64,000 bases of DNA from Streptomyces sp. NBC_01498 (GTDB lineage Bacteria > Actinomycetota > Actinomycetes > Streptomycetales > Streptomycetaceae): assembly GCF_036327775.1 (NCBI RefSeq), contig NZ_CP109598.1:372001-436000 (forward strand). Direction: 5' to 3'. Numbering within the stretch: position 1 is the stretch's first letter; each line of letters opens with the position of its first letter. A model generated the notes under the pieces. It ran no database searches. It saw nothing but the letters and a program-made list of their open reading frames with translations, and had not been told where the DNA came from. A program made the translations under genes and the position numbers. Positions 1-8,738 of the stretch are shown piece by piece.

Positions 1-103
1 GGAGGCCCGCACGCTGATCGGCAATGTCCCGGACCCGGCGCCGGTGGGGACCACGGTCGCGCTCGCGCCCTGGGAGGCGCGAGTACTCCGGCGTCGCGTC
101 TGA
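1..103 (+). CDS. C-terminal end of a glycoside hydrolase, probably alpha-glucosidase (GH13) type (partial)
   Basis: An open frame enters from the left edge and stops at TGA 101-103, giving the last 33 residues. The end reads LIGNVPD, then a short loop, then LAPWEARVLRRRV. This fits the C-terminal beta-domain of GH13 oligo-1,6-/alpha-glucosidases, whose ends commonly read LLGNYP...LRPYEA. Other glycosidases end in a similar beta-sandwich strand, so the family is tentative. It converges with the next gene across a strong hairpin. Confidence 0.5.
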   Translation, partial: EARTLIGNVPDPAPVGTTVALAPWEARVLRRRV

Positions 104-139
104 CCTACCGTCAATACAGCTCGTGCGCACGGGACATGG

Positions 140-177
140 GGCGGGCCCCGAGGACAGGTGCGTCCTCGGGGCCCGCC
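140..177. terminator. Bidirectional hairpin between convergent genes
   Basis: A perfect 16-bp stem (140-155 with 162-177, starting GGCGGGCCCCGAGG) closes a 6-nt loop. It lies between the end of the left-edge gene and the stop codon of the minus-strand ThuA gene. There is no long T-run on either side, as is usual for Streptomyces terminators. Confidence 0.75.
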
Positions 178-192
178 TCGGCCGGGGTACCG

Positions 193-565
193 CTACCGGC
201 CGATGGTGAGGGTGTCGATGTCGAACAGGGAGCCGGCCCCACCGGTGAAGGTGAGGAACAGCGGTCCGGTCGGTGTGCCCGTCAGGTTCGTGGACACCGT
301 ACGGAAGGTCTCCCAGCCGCCCGTGTTCGGTACCGCGACCGTACCGAGCACCGGCCCGGTCGCCGAGCCCGAGCGGACCGAGACCGTACCTCCCGCACCC
401 GCCGACGAGACCTTCGCGGTGAAGGTCTTCGCCCCGGTGAGCGACGCCTGGGAGTAGCCCGCCCAGTCGCCGTTCTCGATGTAGCCGAGCGTCCTGCCGC
501 CGCTCGCCGGAGCGTGGTCGGCCGCCTGGACGCCCTGCCCCGAGGTGTAGGACTCCCCCTCGTAG
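193..565 (-). repeat. CBM6-coding repeat, copy A (other copy about 1947-2312)
   Basis: The C-terminal CBM6 coding segments of the two adjacent genes are long direct repeats. The segment covering about 460-555 matches about 2206-2297 almost base for base, including the stretch coding AADHAPASGG and GYIENGDWAGY. The interior is more diverged. It looks like recent duplication or gene conversion. Confidence 0.85.
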
Positions 566-1923
566 GTGGACGACGCCGGCGGGCTCGTACCGCCCAGCTC
601 CTTGATCCTGATGTTGCGGAAGGACACGTCGTCACCGGTGCCGTGGTTCTGGATCCCGATGTGGCCCTGTCGCAGCGAGCGCACCGGGTCGGCGTTGGTG
701 AAGTCGTTGATCTTCGCGCCGTTGAGGAAGACCTGGAGCCGCTCCCCCTCCACGAGGATCTCGTACGTGTTCCAGCTCCCCGGCGGATTCAGGGCGTTGT
801 CCCGCGCCGCGATGTCCGCCGCCTTGAAGCCGTAGACGGACCCGGTGGTCCGGTCGGCCGCGTCGCTGGAGTCGATCTGGATCTCGTAGCCCTGGTTCAC
901 CGACGTGTTGACGTCGTCGGAGGCCGGGAAGCCCACGAACACACCGGAGTTGTCGTCCCCGGCCATGCGCCAGTCCAGCTTGAGGGAGTACGAGGCGTAC
1001 TCCTTCGTGCGGTACCAGTACAGTCCCATGCCGCCCTGCGCGTTGAGGGTGGCGTCGGTGTTGGTGAAGCTGCCCGGTCCCGCCTGCGACCAGCCGGTGG
1101 TGGAGCCGTTGTACAGCGTGGTGTAGCCGGTCTCCGCGCGGCAGTCCGCCTTGGCGAAGCCCGCCGCGTACCGGATGCCGCCGAGGAGCAGCGAGCGGAA
1201 CGCGGGGTCGGCGTACGACTCCTGGGTGTGGCCGTGGCCCGTGTAGAAGGACCGGCCGCTGCCCTGCGGGTGGCACCAGGTGATCGGGTGGTCGCCGCTC
1301 ATCTCGCCGCCGCTGTAGCTCGACTCGTCCAGGCTCTGGAGCACCCGGACGTTCGGGCGGGGGTTGGTGCGGTAGTTGTACCACTCGTCGGTACGGGACG
1401 TGGTCGTGCCCAGGTGCGAGGTGGCCGCGTGCGACCGGTCCTCGTTCTTCACCGTGGCCCGCTGGATCGCCGGGTGGCTCTTGAACCAGGCGCCGACGAG
1501 CTGCTCGTACTGCGGCCACTCGTACTCGGTGTCGGCGGCGGCGTGGACACCGAAGTAGCCGCCGCCTCCGTCCACGTACCCCTGGAGCGCCGACTGCTGG
1601 CTGGTGTTGAGGACGTCGCCGGTGGTGGAGAGGAAGACGACGGCCTTGAAGCCGGCCAGGTTCGACGCGGTGAAGGAGTTGCTGTCCTCGGTGGCGGTGA
1701 CGGTGAAGTTGTTCGCCGCGCCGAGGTCCCGGATGGTCTGGATGCCGACCGGGATGGAGTCGTGGCGGAAGCCCGCCGTCTTGGAGAAGACAAGGACCTT
1801 GTACGCGGGGTCGGCGGCCTGGGCGGCGGTCGCGGGTGCCAGGAGCGACGCGGCCAGGCCGAGGGTGACGGCGAAGGCCGCGGCTGCGGTCCTCGGAAGT
1901 GTGCGGAGCTGACGGAGCATCAT
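193..1923 (-). CDS. Secreted ThuA domain / 3-keto-disaccharide hydrolase-like (DUF1080) / CBM6 protein
   Basis: About 576 aa. A Sec signal peptide (about 1-38, ending ATAAQA) is followed by a ThuA-like glutamine-amidotransferase-fold domain (about 45-265, beginning YKVLVFSKTAGFRH). Next come a DUF1080/3-keto-glycoside hydrolase beta-sandwich (about 275-440) and a C-terminal CBM6-type module (about 455-576). ThuA and DUF1080 proteins are linked to turnover of 3-keto sugars and trehalose, so an extracellular sugar-modifying role is inferred. The start is taken at the ATGATG at 1918-1923 behind AAGGGGA; a GTG at 1944 overlapping the upstream stop (GTGA) is the alternative and would make the pair translationally coupled. 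Its CBM6 is almost a copy of the one ending the upstream gene. Confidence 0.85.
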   Translation of the reverse strand: MMLRQLRTLPRTAAAAFAVTLGLAASLLAPATAAQAADPAYKVLVFSKTAGFRHDSIPVGIQTIRDLGAANNFTVTATEDSNSFTASNLAGFKAVVFLSTTGDVLNTSQQSALQGYVDGGGGYFGVHAAADTEYEWPQYEQLVGAWFKSHPAIQRATVKNEDRSHAATSHLGTTTSRTDEWYNYRTNPRPNVRVLQSLDESSYSGGEMSGDHPITWCHPQGSGRSFYTGHGHTQESYADPAFRSLLLGGIRYAAGFAKADCRAETGYTTLYNGSTTGWSQAGPGSFTNTDATLNAQGGMGLYWYRTKEYASYSLKLDWRMAGDDNSGVFVGFPASDDVNTSVNQGYEIQIDSSDAADRTTGSVYGFKAADIAARDNALNPPGSWNTYEILVEGERLQVFLNGAKINDFTNADPVRSLRQGHIGIQNHGTGDDVSFRNIRIKELGGTSPPASSTYEGESYTSGQGVQAADHAPASGGRTLGYIENGDWAGYSQASLTGAKTFTAKVSSAGAGGTVSVRSGSATGPVLGTVAVPNTGGWETFRTVSTNLTGTPTGPLFLTFTGGAGSLFDIDTLTIGR

Positions 1924-1940
1924 CGTCCCCTTGACTCGCG

Positions 1941-4820
1941 TCACTTGGTGACAGTGAGGGTGTCGATGTCGAACAGGGAGCCGGCCCCACCGGTGAAGGT
2001 GAGGAACAGAGCCCCGGACGACCCGGTGCCGGTCAGCGCGGTGGAGACGTTGGCGAACGTCTCCCAGCCACCGGTGTTGGGTACGGCGACGGTGCCGAGG
2101 ACGGCGCCGGTCGCGGACCCCGAGCGGATCGTGACGGTACCGCCGGCGCCCGCCGAGGAGACCTTCGCGGAGAAGGTCTTGCCGCCGGCCGTGGGCACGC
2201 TGGCGTAGCCCGCCCAGTCGCCGTTCTCGATGTAGCCGAGCGTCTTGCCGCCGCTCGCCGGAGCGTGGTCGGCCGCCTGGACGCCCTGCCCCGAGCTGAA
2301 CGACTCGCCCTCGACGGTCTGGCTGGAGCCGGTGGTGCCGGTCGTGAACGTGAAGGCGTCCAGGTCGAAGAGGTTGCCCTGGCCGGTCACGCCCTTGAAG
2401 ACGAGGAACAGGTCCGTCGACGCGCTGGGGGCGTTGGCGATGTTCGTCGACACGTCGACGAAGTTCTCCCAGCCGCCGGTCGGCGCCACGTTCACCGAGC
2501 CGAGCAGGGTGCCGGTCGCGGAACCGGCCCGGACCTCCAGGCTGCCGCCGACGCCGCCGGAGGAGACGCGGGCGCTGAACCGGGTGGCGTTGGCCAGGTT
2601 GTACGGCTTGAAGGAGACCCAGTCGTTGTTGTCGGTGAAGCCGACGGTGCTGCCGCCCTCGGCGTTGCCGTGCGCGGCGGCCTGGATGCCGTTCTGGGCG
2701 GAGAAGTGCTCGCCCTGGCGGTGCCGGGGCTGGAGGATACGGGCGCTGTGCGTGGTCAGCCCGGCGCCGTCGGTGTACTCGGCGTCGAAGACCCCGTAGA
2801 TGTTGGCCGCGCTGTCGTGCTCACCGTCGGCGGGCACGTTCAGGTTGCCCGAGCAGCCGGTGGCCTGGGTGATCTGGTGCCGGTGCTCGTCGTGGCCGAG
2901 AAGATAGGTGACCTTGACCTTGGAGCAGTCGATGGTCCCGTCCTCCGGGTCGCTGACGGTGACCTGGAAGGGCACCGTGTCGCCGAAGGAGAACAGCTGG
3001 CCGTCCTTGGGCGTCTGGAGGGTCACGGTCGGCGCGGTGTTGCCCGCCGTGACGACCAGACTCGCCGTGCCGGTCAGCCCCTCCGGGTCCCGCACGGTGA
3101 GCGTCGGCCGGAAGGTGCCGTTGCTGGTGTAGGTGTGGCTCGGGTTGGCGGCCGTGGAGGACGTGCCGTCACCGAAGTTCCACGAGTACGTCAGAGCCTT
3201 GCCCTCGGGGTCCGCGCTGCCGGCCGAGGAGAACGCGACGGTCAGCGGGCTGGGTCCGGAGACCTTGTCGGCGGCGGCCTTGGCGACCGGGTTACGGTTG
3301 GCGCCCGCGAGGTACTCGACGCGGTACAGGGCCTGGTTGTTGGCTCCGGTGCCGTAGTCGAGGACGTACAGCGCGCCGTCGGGGCCGAACGCCTGGTCCA
3401 TGACCTGCGTGCCGGTCCACGGGAACGCCTCGATGACGCCCGGTGTGCCGTCGGACTTGACCTCGATGGCCTTGATCCACTTCCGGCCGTACTCGGCGGC
3501 GAAGAAGCGGCCGTCGAGCGACTGCGGGAACTTCACACTGGAGTTGAGGCCGGCGTTGTAGCGGTAGACGGGGCCGCCCATGGGCGACTCGGAGCCGCCG
3601 CCGAACTCGGGCGGGGTACCGGCGTCACCGCCGTACTTGATCCAGCTCGCCTTGGCGGCGGGCAGGGTCGCCAGACCGGTGTTGTGCGGCGAGTTGTTCG
3701 CGGGCGCGGCGCAGTTGTACTTCGCGGCGGACGGGCCACTGGGGAAGGTGAACTCGCTGTACGTCTCGGCGGACGTGTTGGTGCCGGTGCAGTACGGCCA
3801 GCCGTAGTTGCCGGGGCCGGTGATGCGGTTGAACTCGACCTGGCCGCTGGGGCCGCGGCTGGCGTTGGTGACGCCCGCGTCCGGACCGTAGTCGCCGAGG
3901 TAGACGATGCCGGTGGCCTTGTCGACGGACATCCGGAACGGGTTGCGGAAGCCCATCGCGTAGATCTCGGGGCGGGTCCTGGCGGTGCCCGGCGCGAAGA
4001 GGTTGCCGGACGGGACGGTGTAGCCGCCGGCCGCGGTCGGCTTGATGCGGAGCACCTTGCCGCGCAGGTCGTTGGTGTTGCCGGAGGAGCGCTGGGCGTC
4101 GAACTGCGGGTTGCGGTCGGTCCGTTCGTCGATCGGCGTGTAGCCGGCCGACTCGAACGGGTTCGTGTCGTCGCCCGTGGTCAGGTAGAGGTTGCCCTGC
4201 GCGTCGAAGTCGATGTCGCCGCCGACGTGACAGCACTGGCCACGGTCGTTGGGAACCTCCAGCACGACCTTCTCGCTCGCCAGGTCAAGGGTGTTGTCCG
4301 ACTTCAGCGTGAACCGGGAGAGGTTGAGGTGGCCCTTCCACGCCTCGAAGGTCGCGGCGCTGCCCGTGACGGGGGCGTCGCCGCCCGGCGTGCTGAGCTT
4401 GGGCGAGTAGTAGATGTACAGATACCGGTTGGTCGCGAAGCCGGGGTCGGCGGCTATGCCCTGGAGGCCTTCCTCGTCATGGGTGTAGACGTCCAGCTTG
4501 CCCGCCGACTTGGTGTTGCCCGCGGCGTCCGTGTAACGGACCGTGCCGTCCCTCGCCGTGTGCACCACGGCGCGGTCGGGCAGAACGGCGAGTGACATCG
4601 CCTCGCCCAACTCGGCCGATCCGAGGGCGAGTTGTACTTGCTGATAGTCGCCTGCCGGGATGTCGGCGGCGGCTGCTGCTTCCTGGCCGGGGTGCTCGTG
4701 GCCCGCGTGGGCGGCGGCGGTGGGAACGCTGATCGCGCCGCCCCCCACCACCAGGCCCAGTACCGCGAGCCATCTCAGCCACTTCTGTCTCGGGCGCGGC
4801 CGTCCTGAGAGTCCTGACAT
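1941..4820 (-). CDS. Secreted PQQ-dependent sugar dehydrogenase (glucose/sorbosone type) with PKD and two CBM6 modules
   Basis: About 959 aa. A signal peptide (about 1-38) precedes a six-bladed glucose/sorbosone dehydrogenase domain (about 50-440). That domain shows AVLPDRAVVHTARDG, GLQGIAADPGF, GNLYLTTGDDTNP, RNPFRMSVD and GPDGALYVLDYG. A PKD domain (about 460-545, SWNFGDGTS), an Ig-like segment (about 550-660) and two CBM6 modules (about 670-810 and 825-959) follow. Family knowledge implies periplasmic or extracellular oxidation of aldose sugars with PQQ; the modules suggest attachment to polysaccharide. The start is ATG 4820 behind AAGGAAGG; a longer frame to 4883 lacks such a site. It is first in a two-gene operon with the ThuA protein. 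No PQQ biosynthesis genes are visible nearby. Confidence 0.88.
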   Translation of the reverse strand: MSGLSGRPRPRQKWLRWLAVLGLVVGGGAISVPTAAAHAGHEHPGQEAAAAADIPAGDYQQVQLALGSAELGEAMSLAVLPDRAVVHTARDGTVRYTDAAGNTKSAGKLDVYTHDEEGLQGIAADPGFATNRYLYIYYSPKLSTPGGDAPVTGSAATFEAWKGHLNLSRFTLKSDNTLDLASEKVVLEVPNDRGQCCHVGGDIDFDAQGNLYLTTGDDTNPFESAGYTPIDERTDRNPQFDAQRSSGNTNDLRGKVLRIKPTAAGGYTVPSGNLFAPGTARTRPEIYAMGFRNPFRMSVDKATGIVYLGDYGPDAGVTNASRGPSGQVEFNRITGPGNYGWPYCTGTNTSAETYSEFTFPSGPSAAKYNCAAPANNSPHNTGLATLPAAKASWIKYGGDAGTPPEFGGGSESPMGGPVYRYNAGLNSSVKFPQSLDGRFFAAEYGRKWIKAIEVKSDGTPGVIEAFPWTGTQVMDQAFGPDGALYVLDYGTGANNQALYRVEYLAGANRNPVAKAAADKVSGPSPLTVAFSSAGSADPEGKALTYSWNFGDGTSSTAANPSHTYTSNGTFRPTLTVRDPEGLTGTASLVVTAGNTAPTVTLQTPKDGQLFSFGDTVPFQVTVSDPEDGTIDCSKVKVTYLLGHDEHRHQITQATGCSGNLNVPADGEHDSAANIYGVFDAEYTDGAGLTTHSARILQPRHRQGEHFSAQNGIQAAAHGNAEGGSTVGFTDNNDWVSFKPYNLANATRFSARVSSGGVGGSLEVRAGSATGTLLGSVNVAPTGGWENFVDVSTNIANAPSASTDLFLVFKGVTGQGNLFDLDAFTFTTGTTGSSQTVEGESFSSGQGVQAADHAPASGGKTLGYIENGDWAGYASVPTAGGKTFSAKVSSAGAGGTVTIRSGSATGAVLGTVAVPNTGGWETFANVSTALTGTGSSGALFLTFTGGAGSLFDIDTLTVTK

Positions 4821-4986
4821 CGAGCGTCCTTCCTTACCTGATAAGGGGAGGGAGACAGGCGGAAGCGCGGGCGAGCGCGCCACCGTGTCTCACTCAGGGA
4901 GGAACCTGCCGTCCAGGGTGATGTCCCGTCACCCGGGGAGCAGTCGTGCTGGTCCGTGCAAGGGGTTGCGGGTACGGCACCGAACA

Positions 4987-5042
4987 TTCGCGGGACGCCC
5001 GCGAATTTTTTGCATGCTGGCAACGGCGCACTAATTTGTCAA
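4987..5042 (-). promoter_or_regulatory. Candidate promoter and palindrome for the sugar dehydrogenase-ThuA operon
   Basis: On the minus strand, TTGACA (5042-5037) is followed 17 nt later by a weak -10 CAGCAT (5019-5014). Just downstream is a perfect 8-bp palindrome TTCGCGGG-acg-CCCGCGAA (4987-5005), which would fall at about +2 to +20 and could be an operator. Read on the plus strand, the palindrome is followed by six T's (5006-5011), exactly like an intrinsic terminator. Both readings remain open. Confidence 0.45.
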
Positions 5043-5163
5043 GAGTCTATCCAAATACCGTGACCTGCTGGTGGAGCGGCGGCCTCCGGCAGGGTGTTCA
5101 GGCTTTTGAATCAAGGCCGTTGGCGAGGCCGTGCGAATTGGGTTCACACTATGAACAAATGGG

Positions 5164-5199
5164 CTCTCCCCCGTGCTCTTCAGCGTTCACGGGGGAGAG
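5164..5199. terminator. 12-bp perfect stem-loop in the intergenic region
   Basis: CTCTCCCCCGTG (5164-5175) pairs perfectly with CACGGGGGAGAG (5188-5199) around a 12-nt loop. It lies between the minus-strand small gene that stops at 5509 and the dehydrogenase operon. It could terminate read-through from the small gene or be an operator. The following stretch 5200-5443 is G-rich low-complexity sequence in which I see no gene. Confidence 0.4.
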
Positions 5200-5443
5200 A
5201 TGACGTATCGGACGCGGCGGGCCGGGTGTGCGCGTACCGGGCACGGTGGGGCGGGGTGCGCGGGGTGTGTGGGCGGCGGATGTGGTGGGCGGGGTGCGTG
5301 CGGCGGGGGTGACGGGCCGGGTGCGAGCGCGCCGGGCCCGGCGGGCGGGAGGTGACGGGCCGGCCGGAGGTGACGGGCCGACAGTCGCGGGCCCGGTGGG
5401 TCACGGTCCGGCCGAAGGAGGCCCCGCCCTTGAGCCCGGACGG

Positions 5444-5499
5444 GCGAACGGGCGAACGAGCGAACGAGCGAACGAGCGAACGAGCGAACGAGCGAACGG
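5444..5499. repeat. 8-bp tandem repeat, seven GCGAACG(A/G) units
   Basis: Seven head-to-tail 8-bp units, the inner five identical (GCGAACGA), run from 5444 to 5499. They lie ten bases beyond the stop codon of the minus-strand small gene. The period is not a multiple of three and the array is outside any supported gene. It has no spacers, so it is not a CRISPR array. Confidence 0.95.
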
Positions 5500-5508
5500 T
5501 CCGGGCGC

Positions 5509-5712
5509 CTACTGCTCCGGACCGCCCGCTGTCTTCTCCAGGCGGATCAGGTCGTGCGGGGTGATGCCGGAGGCGGACGAGACGTCCTCGACGGCCGCGC
5601 CGCGCCGTACGGCGAGGACCGCCTCCATCTCCACGTCGGCGCGGGCGGCGTCGGCCGCCGCCTCGGCATCACGCAGTCGCTGCACGGCCAGTTCGAGATG
5701 AGCCAGGTCCAT
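5509..5712 (-). CDS. Small conserved-looking helical protein of unknown function
   Basis: 67 aa from ATG 5712 (MDLAHLELAVQRLRDAE...). It has an Ala/Arg/Glu-rich amphipathic helix (about 1-30), then a segment resembling a helix-turn-helix (AVEDVSSASGITPHDLIRLE). The latter recalls small actinomycete DNA-binding-like proteins, but I cannot assign a family. A start at 5781 is possible, though the extra residues look non-coding. No clear Shine-Dalgarno sequence is visible. Confidence 0.55.
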   Translation of the reverse strand: MDLAHLELAVQRLRDAEAAADAARADVEMEAVLAVRRGAAVEDVSSASGITPHDLIRLEKTAGGPEQ

Positions 5713-5830
5713 GGCGGCATGCTCGCACACCGGGCCCCCGCCCGCCGCCGCCCGCGCCGCCACGGACGGCCGAGGGTCCACCGCCGGGTCGTAAGCGGGT
5801 CGGGGCCGTCATGGCCGCAGGCTCACCGGG

Positions 5831-8194
5831 TCAGCCCGCCCAAGGACCGTCCACGGACCAGACGGTGTCCTCCGTGAACGAGGCGGGGTTGTCCCAGGCA
5901 CGCGGACCGCCCCGGGTCGCCATCCACACCTCCGAGTTGATGTGCCGCAGGTAGGCGCCCGCCATGTTGTGGGCCGTGAGCCGTACTCCCCCGGCGGCGG
6001 GCAGCGCGCAGAACGTGGCGTCGCCCCGGAAGAGCGACGAACCGTCACCCGCCTCCCGGTACACGCGGAAGTCGCGATGCCGCAGATACTGCCCGGCATA
6101 GTTGCGCGACTCGAACGAGTAGCAGCCGCTGTCCGCGAGACCCGGGACGATCTTCCAGGTGGCGTCGCTCTTGAGCAGCGCGTCGCTGTTCGCGTCGACG
6201 GGCGCGGTGAAGGCGAGTCCGTCCTGGTGGCGCAGATACTTGCCGGTGTGACCGGGTGTGGTCACCCGCAGCGACCGGTACTGGCCGGTGGGCAGGGTGA
6301 CCGGTGGCGGCGGGGTGCGTGAGGCGTCGATCAGGGCGAGATTGGCCGCCTTCACCCGGGCCGCGTCGACCTTGACCACCTGCCGGTCGTACGTCAGCAG
6401 GCCGTTGGCCTCGTTCTCGACGTCGGTGATCTCGGTGTAGACCGAGGCGGAGAGACCCCGGGGCATCTGATTCTCCCGGATCGTGTCGATGAGCCCGACG
6501 AAGCGGTTGTTCAGCGCGGCGACACTCGCCTGGTCCTCGTAGCTGAAGCCGCCGCCCGGATACCACTCGTGGCCCGGTACCTTCCAGCCGAGACCGCCGA
6601 ACTCGCCGAGGACGGCCGCGCGGGCGGCCGTCGGTGTCGTGGTGCCGGGGCCGACATAGTTGTGGTTGTCGATCACGTCGCCGTTGCCGCCGTCGACCGA
6701 GCCGCAGCAGTTGACGCCGCTCATGTTGTTGACGAGACGGGAGGGGTCGTACGCCTTGACCTCGTCGGCGATCCGGGCCTGGTCGTACTGGCCCCAGCCC
6801 TCGTTCTGGTTGACCCACATCACCAGCGACGGTGAGCTGCGGTGCTGGTCGATGATCCGGTCGTACTCCGCCTCCCACTGCACGCGCGCCGCGCTGTCCG
6901 GTGTGCGGGTGTCCATCGCCGGCATGTCCTGCCAGACCAGCAGCCCGAGCCGGTCGGCCCAGTAGAACCAGCGCTGCGGCTCCACCTTGATGTGTTTGCG
7001 GACCATGTTGAAACCGAGGTCCTTGTGCTTCTGGAGGTCGTACCGCAGTGCCTCGTCGCTGGGGGCGGTGTAGATGCCGTCCGGCCAGTACCCCTGGTCG
7101 AGTGTGCCGGTCTGGAAGACGAACTTCCCGTTGAGCAGGGGGCGTTGGACGCCGCCGACCTTGCCCACGGAAATGGAGCGCATCCCGGCGTAGCTGCCGA
7201 CCGAGTCGACGGTCGTCCCACCGCCCGGCGCGGAGAGCAGATCGGCCCTGACGTCGTACAGATACGGGTCCTCGGGGGTCCACAGGCGGGGGTTGGGTAT
7301 CGCCACCGGGAACGCGGTGCCGACGGGGCCGGTGGCGGTGGCCACCGTCGTCCCGCCGGAGGACACGGTCACCCTGGCCGTCTGGCCGGCGACGACCCCG
7401 GCACCGCGGACGGTGACCCGCAGCGTGTTGTCGGACAGGCTGGGCACCAGGTCGAGCCGGGTGATGTGGGCGGACCCGGTGGGCTCCAGCCAGACGGTCT
7501 GCCAGATTCCCGACGCGGCCGTGTAGAAGATCCCTCCGCCGGGGTGCGGGGTGACCTCGCTGATCCGCTGTTTGCCGACGGCCTGGCCGCCGGTCTGGGA
7601 GGGATCGAGGACGGAGACGACGACGGTGTTGGTGCCCGTCGTCAGCAGGGGCGTGATGTCGTGGGTGAACGCGTCGAAACCACCGCTGTGGGTGGCGCCG
7701 GCCTGCCGGCCGTTGACCCAGACCGTGGTCTGCCAGTCGCTGGCCCCGAAATTGAGCTGGACCCGGCGGCCGTTCCAGCCCGCCGGCACGGTGAAGGTCC
7801 GCTTGTACCAGAGCTTGTCGTTCTGGGTGATCCGGCGCTGGATGCCGGAGAGGGCGGACTCGGCGGGGAACGGGACCCTGATCTGTTCGGGGAACGCGGC
7901 GGGCTGCCCGGCGTTCGCGCCCGTGACCGCGAAGTCCCAGACGCCGTTCAGGTTGAGCCAGTCGGGGCGGGTGAGCTGGGGGCGCGGATACTCCGGCAGC
8001 GGGTTGTCGACCGGGACCTGATTCGTCCACGGGGTGGTCATGGGGGACGGCTTGGGCTGCCAGGCGGCGGGCCTGGCCTCGGCGGGGCCGCCGGCCGCCA
8101 CCAGGCTCACGCACAGGAGCAGCAGCGCGCCGAGCCAGGCGGTCGCGCGGGCGGGGATCAGCCGCGAGGCGTACGGGACGGACGAGGCGTGCAT
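5831..8194 (-). CDS. Secreted glycoside hydrolase family 2 enzyme with C-terminal AbfB (CBM42-like) domain
   Basis: 787 aa. A signal peptide (1-40, ending PAEA) precedes a GH2 sugar-binding domain (PEYPRPQLTRPDWLNLNGVWDF), an Ig-like domain and the TIM barrel. The barrel carries FNMVRKHIKVEP, an acid/base Glu in NQNEGWGQYD (about E465) and a nucleophile Glu in LGEFGG (about E530). Residues about 650-787 resemble the arabinofuranose-binding AbfB beta-trefoil (GKYLRH, GQYLRH, GAYLRH repeats). A beta-galactosidase, beta-glucuronidase or arabinopyranosidase acting on plant hemicellulose is likely, but the exact sugar cannot be read. The start ATG 8194 has GGAGGG upstream; longer frames have none. 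Confidence 0.87.
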   Translation of the reverse strand: MHASSVPYASRLIPARATAWLGALLLLCVSLVAAGGPAEARPAAWQPKPSPMTTPWTNQVPVDNPLPEYPRPQLTRPDWLNLNGVWDFAVTGANAGQPAAFPEQIRVPFPAESALSGIQRRITQNDKLWYKRTFTVPAGWNGRRVQLNFGASDWQTTVWVNGRQAGATHSGGFDAFTHDITPLLTTGTNTVVVSVLDPSQTGGQAVGKQRISEVTPHPGGGIFYTAASGIWQTVWLEPTGSAHITRLDLVPSLSDNTLRVTVRGAGVVAGQTARVTVSSGGTTVATATGPVGTAFPVAIPNPRLWTPEDPYLYDVRADLLSAPGGGTTVDSVGSYAGMRSISVGKVGGVQRPLLNGKFVFQTGTLDQGYWPDGIYTAPSDEALRYDLQKHKDLGFNMVRKHIKVEPQRWFYWADRLGLLVWQDMPAMDTRTPDSAARVQWEAEYDRIIDQHRSSPSLVMWVNQNEGWGQYDQARIADEVKAYDPSRLVNNMSGVNCCGSVDGGNGDVIDNHNYVGPGTTTPTAARAAVLGEFGGLGWKVPGHEWYPGGGFSYEDQASVAALNNRFVGLIDTIRENQMPRGLSASVYTEITDVENEANGLLTYDRQVVKVDAARVKAANLALIDASRTPPPPVTLPTGQYRSLRVTTPGHTGKYLRHQDGLAFTAPVDANSDALLKSDATWKIVPGLADSGCYSFESRNYAGQYLRHRDFRVYREAGDGSSLFRGDATFCALPAAGGVRLTAHNMAGAYLRHINSEVWMATRGGPRAWDNPASFTEDTVWSVDGPWAG

Positions 8195-8423
8195 GGTCGG
8201 TGTGCCCTCCTCGGTCAGACGGGCGAGGACGGTGCTGGTGCGGGCCCGTAGAGTTCTTTTACATCGTTGGAAGGGGGCTGTACACCCTCGCCGCGCAGCC
8301 GGTTCCGGCCGGGCTGCGGGCCGGTGCGGCAGACGGGATGATGGGCGTGTCCGCCGTACGGACGGTGCGGCGGCCCTCGCGCCGGCCGGGCGCGCCGTCA
8401 CCGAGCCACCAGGAGGATCCGTC

Positions 8424-8738
8424 ATGAGCGTCATCCCCGAGGACCCGGCGGTCGCCGCGTTCGTCTCGGCGGTCAACGGCGGGAACAGGGACGCCTTCTA
8501 CTCCGTCCTGACCCCGGACGCCACGATGTCCGACGACGGAAGCGAACGTGATCTCGCCGTCTGGGTGGACAGGGAGATCTTCTCCGCCGGGGGCCGGATG
8601 GACATCGAGACCGCCTCCGACGAGGGCCGTTCCCTGACGGCGGCGTTCACCAACACGACGTACGGCACGATGCGGACGCGCTGGGCCTTCACCGTCACCG
8701 GCGGCCGGGTCAGCCGCTTCGAGACGGGCCAGGCGTAG
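8424..8738 (+). CDS. SnoaL/NTF2-like small protein
   Basis: 104 aa from ATG 8424 with AGGAGG at 8411-8416. The cone-shaped NTF2/SnoaL-like fold is suggested by the N-terminal helix AAFVSAVNGGNRDAFYSVLTPDATM and the C-terminal strands WAFTVTGGRVSRFETGQA. Such proteins are small isomerases, cyclases or ligand binders; no catalytic residues are diagnostic here. Its TAG stop overlaps the GTG start of the next gene by one base, so the two are probably translated together. Confidence 0.75.
   Translation: MSVIPEDPAVAAFVSAVNGGNRDAFYSVLTPDATMSDDGSERDLAVWVDREIFSAGGRMDIETASDEGRSLTAAFTNTTYGTMRTRWAFTVTGGRVSRFETGQA

Noticed and set aside
136-4595. Long plus-strand open frames opposite the ThuA and dehydrogenase genes (e.g. 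136-2208 and 2265-4595)
   Set aside because: They mirror minus-strand genes with intact domains. Their products are Arg/Val/Gly-rich without any fold, as expected for antisense frames in G+C-rich DNA.
5444-5499. Possible CRISPR array
   Set aside because: The 8-bp units are directly adjacent with no spacers, and no cas genes are present.
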